A stretch of DNA of 64,000 nt from Neolewinella aquimaris (lineage in GTDB: Bacteria; Bacteroidota; Bacteroidia; Chitinophagales; Saprospiraceae): the NCBI RefSeq assembly GCF_014197245.1, contig NZ_JACIFF010000003.1:124001-188000 (forward strand). Reading direction: 5' to 3'. The notes under the pieces are model-generated. The model did not search any database and was not told where the DNA came from. It was given only the letters and a program-made list of their open reading frames with translations. Below are positions 60,906 through 64,000 of the stretch, piece after piece. Position 1 is the first letter of the stretch. The number at the start of each line of letters is the position of its first letter. The position numbers were made by a program, and so were the translations under genes.

Positions 60906-62164
60906 ATCATTTCGTGGATGCGGGGCCGGATGTTGAGCTCATAGATGGCGCGGCGTTCCCGACTTGGGTGAACGCGGTTGCTCATGAATACGTACAGCAA
61001 CTCGGCTTCCGGATCGGCCCACACGAAGGTGCCGGTATATCCGCTGTGTCCGAAGCTGGAGGGGGAAGCCGCCTCAGCCACCGAACTCAGTTTGGGGTCG
61101 TACTGCAGTAGGGGCTTGTCGAAGCCGAGTCCCCGGCGATTCCCTTCGTCGGGATACTGGTAACGGGTGAACTCCTTCACTGCCTCCTCGGTGAGGTAGC
61201 GCCGGCCCTGGTACTCTCCGCCGTTCATCAGCATCTGGTACAGTTTGGCCAGGTCCTCCGCGGTGGAGAAGAGCCCGGCGTTGCCGCTTACCCCGTCCAT
61301 CATGGCCGCGCCCTCGTCGTGTACCACTCCGTGCAGGGTGTCCATCCGGAAAAAAGTGTCTACTTCGGTAGGCACGATGCGGTCGAGGGGGATGCCCCGG
61401 TCGAGCGGACGGTAACCCAGGGTGGTAGCACCCAGCGGATCGTAGAAATTTTCGCGTAGGTAGCGCTGGTAATCCGTACCGGTGGTACGTTCGACGTATT
61501 CGGGGAGCAGGTAGAACAGGAGGCCGGAGTAGACGTAATCTCCCGGCGGCTTGAGGGGTGATTTTTCGATCGCCCGGTAGATGCGGCGCTCGCGGTATTT
61601 GCGGTGCAGCCAGAGGTCGTCCGTAAGCCGGATGGGAAACCGGCGGGAGCTGTCGCGCTTGATTGTGCGGTTGCGGAAGCGATAATCGTTCGTGCGGGTG
61701 GGGTCCCACTTTTTCTTCCAGGGGTAGCGCGCTTCCCCGCGCAGGGTTGTTTGCCAGTAGGGCACCCAGGGGAGGAGTCCGGCCCGGTGGGCGAGGGCGG
61801 ACCGCAGGGGAATATCCGTCTTATCGGTACGGTAGAGCTCGGGAAAAAGGGCACCGATGGGGGTGTCCAGATTCAGTCTTCCCTCACCGTACTGCTGCAT
61901 CATGACCAGTAGTCCGGAACTGGTCTTGGTAACGGAGGCCAGATCGTACACGTCATCGGGTCGGGTAGGACGTATTCGGTCGTACGTATGGTAGCCCGCC
62001 GTTACGTGTACCAGCGGCTCACCCCGGTGCCAGACGAGCACCTGGCCGCCGGGGAAGGCACCGGCCTCGACGCCCGCTTCGAGTACCGAGCGGATGGAAT
62101 CCTCCAGGACACTCTGGGCACTCAGTCCGGTGGTAAGGAAGACCAAGAAAGTAAGCAGGCGCAT
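60848..62164 (-). CDS. Exported serine hydrolase, class C beta-lactamase family
   Basis: A 438-residue protein from ATG 62164 ('MRLLTFLVFLTTGLSAQ', signal peptide); ATG 62194 adds ten residues ahead of it. The active-site S-x-x-K is Ser77-V-T-Lys80 ('YDLASVTKTSSG'), the tyrosine motif is in 'YVYSGLLFYLLPEYVE', and the third motif is 'FGHSGYTGT'. This family includes class C beta-lactamases, D-aminopeptidases and esterases, some acting on peptidoglycan; there is no basis to call antibiotic resistance. The C-terminal end ('DPRRKRK') overlaps the convergent T9SS gene by 58 bp. Confidence 0.88.
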   Translation of the reverse strand: MRLLTFLVFLTTGLSAQSVLEDSIRSVLEAGVEAGAFPGGQVLVWHRGEPLVHVTAGYHTYDRIRPTRPDDVYDLASVTKTSSGLLVMMQQYGEGRLNLDTPIGALFPELYRTDKTDIPLRSALAHRAGLLPWVPYWQTTLRGEARYPWKKKWDPTRTNDYRFRNRTIKRDSSRRFPIRLTDDLWLHRKYRERRIYRAIEKSPLKPPGDYVYSGLLFYLLPEYVERTTGTDYQRYLRENFYDPLGATTLGYRPLDRGIPLDRIVPTEVDTFFRMDTLHGVVHDEGAAMMDGVSGNAGLFSTAEDLAKLYQMLMNGGEYQGRRYLTEEAVKEFTRYQYPDEGNRRGLGFDKPLLQYDPKLSSVAEAASPSSFGHSGYTGTFVWADPEAELLYVFMSNRVHPSRERRAIYELNIRPRIHEMIYSFINRKDSVPDPRRKRK

Positions 62165-62217
62165 AGGAACGTTTTGGCGGGCACGCGGGTGCAAGGTCGA
62201 TGTGGTAAAAGCAATGA

Positions 62218-62225
62218 CTAAGGTA
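62218..62225 (-). promoter_or_regulatory. Possible -7 box of the serine hydrolase gene
   Basis: TACCTTAG on the minus strand, 53 nt before ATG 62164; same octamer as upstream of the GH92 gene. It sits in the 75-bp gap after the thioesterase stop, so the hydrolase may have its own promoter. Confidence 0.3.
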
Positions 62226-62239
62226 CGATAACGCCTATT

Positions 62240-63025
62240 CTACAGGTCCGCCCATTCGGTGCGCATGACGGAAAGCACCTCGCTCTCCCGTCGCAGCGTG
62301 TGGGTGAAGGCAGTCGCCCGACCGGCCTCGGTACTCGAAGTAGCCGTGAGCAAATCACCGTAGCGGGCTTCGTGGCGGTACACGATGTCGGCCAGCGTCG
62401 GGAGGTGGTGGCGGAGAAAATTGATGTCCAGCGGTTCGAGCATCAGTTCGGCGAAGGCGGGGTTGGTCAGGTGATCGTTGAAATCGAGGTGGGAAAACCC
62501 TACCCGGTAACTGCGTTCGGCATCGGTACGGGCGGGTAGGGCAAGCTTGTCTCCGGGGACCGGCAGGCGCGATCCGGGATGTGGCATTTGATCCAGCAGG
62601 GCGGTTACCGCCGGAGGGATGTGCTTGATGCGGCGCGAACTGTAATCCATGACCGACCAGACGGAAGTGGAAGAGACCAGCGGTTGGCCCTTCGCGTCGA
62701 TGAGGTAGAAGTCGCGGTAGGTCATCAGTCCCCGTTCGATGTGCGTGGGGGCGGTCACTACCGTCACTTCATCTCCGATCACCGGCCAGGCGGTAGCGGT
62801 CACGACCTGCCGGTGCAGCACCCAGGTAAGACCGTAGGCGTGCATGAGGTCGCCGCTCGAAATCTGGAGGCGGTCGGTGTTGCGCATGGCCGCTTCCTGG
62901 AAGAGGCGGATCAGGTGGGGAAGCGTAAGTCGGCGGTGGGGCCCTACCGCCGAAGCCAGTATTCGCGAGTCCACGTACTCGGTGAGCGGGGAGTGAGCGA
63001 GGGGGGAAGGGGAATTTATCGGCAC
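62240..63025 (-). CDS. Acyl-ACP thioesterase (FatA/FatB-like double hotdog)
   Basis: A 261-residue enzyme if GTG 63025 is the start; a TTG at 63055 would extend it into the divergent palindrome, and an exact start is uncertain. Two hotdog halves are visible: 'RRLTLPHLIRLFQEAAMRNTDRL', 'GLTWVLHRQVVTATAWPVIGDEVTV' and 'FYLIDAKGQPLVSSTSVWSVMD', then 'SHLDFNDHLTNPAFAELML', whose Asp-x-Asn-x-His set is the catalytic motif of the C-terminal half. It releases fatty acids from acyl-ACP. Divergent from the unknown gene at 63071. Confidence 0.85.
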   Translation of the reverse strand: MPINSPSPLAHSPLTEYVDSRILASAVGPHRRLTLPHLIRLFQEAAMRNTDRLQISSGDLMHAYGLTWVLHRQVVTATAWPVIGDEVTVVTAPTHIERGLMTYRDFYLIDAKGQPLVSSTSVWSVMDYSSRRIKHIPPAVTALLDQMPHPGSRLPVPGDKLALPARTDAERSYRVGFSHLDFNDHLTNPAFAELMLEPLDINFLRHHLPTLADIVYRHEARYGDLLTATSSTEAGRATAFTHTLRRESEVLSVMRTEWADL

Positions 63026-63044
63026 AAAATAAACTTTTTGTTTA

Positions 63045-63063
63045 GTTTTGAGCAACTCAAAAC
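63045..63063. promoter_or_regulatory. Perfect dyad between divergent genes
   Basis: gttttgag-caa-ctcaaaac is an 8-bp perfect inverted repeat with a 3-nt centre, 8 bp before the ATG at 63071 and overlapping the possible TTG start of the thioesterase. A second looser dyad (caaaataaac/gtttagttttg) overlaps at 63025-63050. It may be an operator or a hairpin (inference). Confidence 0.5.
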
Positions 63064-63070
63064 ATAAAGT

Positions 63071-63568
63071 ATGGGAGCTAATGCTACCGCACGGCCACTA
63101 CGGAGACCGGTGTACATCGCCTCTTTCGGTAAGGCGATCCACTCAACTGATGCTACCCCGCAGGAGGAGCCGGAGGTCGTGGTGGATAGTGAACCACAAT
63201 TACGTCATGATTTTCCACATGCGGGGGATTGCCGACAGGGGGGAATTTCGGACGGCTACCGTTTCGTCATCACCTTTGCGGCCGGCCGAACGGAGCAGAC
63301 GTACGGCATGATTCGGGAGTTTCTGCGGGAGCAGGGTTACGGCGACGTACCCATACCGGCCGACTTGACGGAATTGCGGGCATTTCGCCTGCCTCCGAAG
63401 CTCCGTCACCAGTTATCGCTCTTCGGGGAAGACGGTTACGTCCATAATCCGTTGAAAATCCTTTTCCCCCCGGTTGGGAGCAAGCGGGGTTCACTGGTGT
63501 TGGAACTGTACAACGAAGCGGCCGCGGGGCACTTATTGCGCTTCCACCGTCGGGGGAAGTGTAGCTAG
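63071..63568 (+). CDS. Hypothetical protein, 165 residues
   Basis: ATG 63071 follows an AT-rich region and the dyad. I do not recognise the family. The first ~55 residues are low complexity and basic ('ATARPLRRPVYIASFG'). The remainder looks folded: 'GYRFVITFAAGRTEQTYGMIREFLREQGYGDVPI', 'LRAFRLPPKLRHQLSLFGEDGYVHNPLKILFP' and 'RGSLVLELYNE'. There is no signal peptide or membrane helix. Codon use matches its neighbours in this second part, which supports it being a real gene. Confidence 0.6.
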   Translation: MGANATARPLRRPVYIASFGKAIHSTDATPQEEPEVVVDSEPQLRHDFPHAGDCRQGGISDGYRFVITFAAGRTEQTYGMIREFLREQGYGDVPIPADLTELRAFRLPPKLRHQLSLFGEDGYVHNPLKILFPPVGSKRGSLVLELYNEAAAGHLLRFHRRGKCS

Positions 63569-63763
63569 CGGAGCACTAAAAAGGCCGTTTTAGGGAGGCT
63601 TTGACATAAATACTATCTCCGTAACGGTATAAAGTCCTAAAATTGCACCTTGAAACTTAACGCCCTGAACAAAAATGGTGCGTAAGCGATAGATCGGTAG
63701 ATGGTCCGATCTCACCCCGGACAGCTCCAACTTTGAAAACAACCATACGTCAAACCCGCAAAT
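63569..63763. promoter_or_regulatory. Upstream region of the last gene
   Basis: 195 bp, AT-richer than average, holding a possible -33 tttg (63600-63603) and a caactttg box (63729-63736) 27 nt before ATG 63764. The spacing between them is too long to be one promoter. No gene seen. Confidence 0.35.
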
Positions 63764-64000
63764 ATGCTTAAGCCACTACTATTAGTCCTAGCAGTGCTCA
63801 CTGGCCTCAATGTCTACAGCCAGGGAGTCACTACAGGCTCCGTAAGTACGGAATCACCCGAAAGCCCCTATCCCTGGGAGTTCGGTCTGCAACTCGGAAC
63901 TTCCGCACTCGGCGGTGATCTCGTCGATAACGATGTTGTTGTTTTCAACAATGCACAACCCGCTGGAGGCATTTTCCTCCGCCGCCGCCTCGGTAACGCC
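63764..64000 (+). CDS. Exported outer-membrane barrel-like protein, partial
   Basis: ATG 63764 opens a frame to the window edge (79 codons). A signal peptide is present (MLKPLLLVLAVLTGLNVYSQ). The mature start ('SPYPWEFGLQLGTSALGGDLV', 'PAGGIFLRRRLGN') resembles the first strands of Bacteroidota OmpA-like or PorT-like barrels. The C-terminus is outside, so the family is open. Confidence 0.65.
   Translation, partial: MLKPLLLVLAVLTGLNVYSQGVTTGSVSTESPESPYPWEFGLQLGTSALGGDLVDNDVVVFNNAQPAGGIFLRRRLGNA

Noticed and set aside
60848-62164. Antibiotic-resistance beta-lactamase
   Set aside because: Only the serine beta-lactamase-like fold motifs are visible; most such exported Bacteroidota proteins are peptidases or esterases, so resistance is not supported.

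Overview
The window looks like chromosome of a marine, gliding member of the Bacteroidota, most likely the Saprospiria (Lewinella/Neolewinella-like). The evidence is a SprB-repeat adhesin, a GldB lipoprotein, a PorT-type barrel, T9SS-type C-terminal sorting domains on secreted enzymes, DUF5686 and GH92 proteins, a Na+-translocating NADH:quinone reductase operon, and -7 promoter boxes of the Bacteroidota TAnnTTTG type. GC is high by eye (roughly 58-60%, not computed), except for one clearly AT-richer gene at 20672-21388. No rRNA, tRNA, CRISPR array, prophage or insertion sequence was recognised.

Layout. 1-3958: gliding and secretion genes (adhesin running off the left edge, PorT-like barrel, gldB), then a 2OG-Fe(II) oxygenase. 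5056-8075: two photolyase-family genes joined by a TGA/TTG overlap. 8302-20655: carbohydrate genes (GH92 mannosidase, T9SS-secreted GH10 xylanase with a CBM, Gfo/Idh/MocA oxidoreductase, trehalose-synthase-like GH13, divergent luciferase-like oxidoreductase) mixed with a PLP decarboxylase and a ComEC-like metallo-hydrolase. 20672-23555: two poorly known genes, one AT-rich. 23647-31085: housekeeping and small conserved genes (TfoX-N, purA, DUF1206, GNAT, SRAP peptidase, infB, DUF1801). 31199-38278: two secreted amidohydrolase-like proteins and a large DUF5686 outer-membrane protein. 38386-41026: a lone hisH and mnmG. 41307-47992: nqrABCDEF, closed by a strong intrinsic terminator. 48226-57099: glycosyltransferases, fabG, ybaB, a cation/proton antiporter, a COG2509 flavoprotein and a GT-C membrane enzyme. 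57432-64000: CCA-adding enzyme, lamin-tail T9SS protein, beta-lactamase-like hydrolase, acyl-ACP thioesterase, an unknown gene and the start of a secreted barrel.

Themes. Respiration (sodium-pumping Nqr), the antiporter, UV repair and exported glycan hydrolases fit a sunlit, saline, polysaccharide-degrading life, but that is inference.

The most unusual observations are: three families of short palindromic repeats that repeatedly sit exactly at stop codons; a NqrA with an extra membrane-spanning N-terminus; amidohydrolase-like modules that have lost their metal ligands next to an intact one; and a 661-residue orphan protein. No complete new multi-gene system could be demonstrated from sequence alone.
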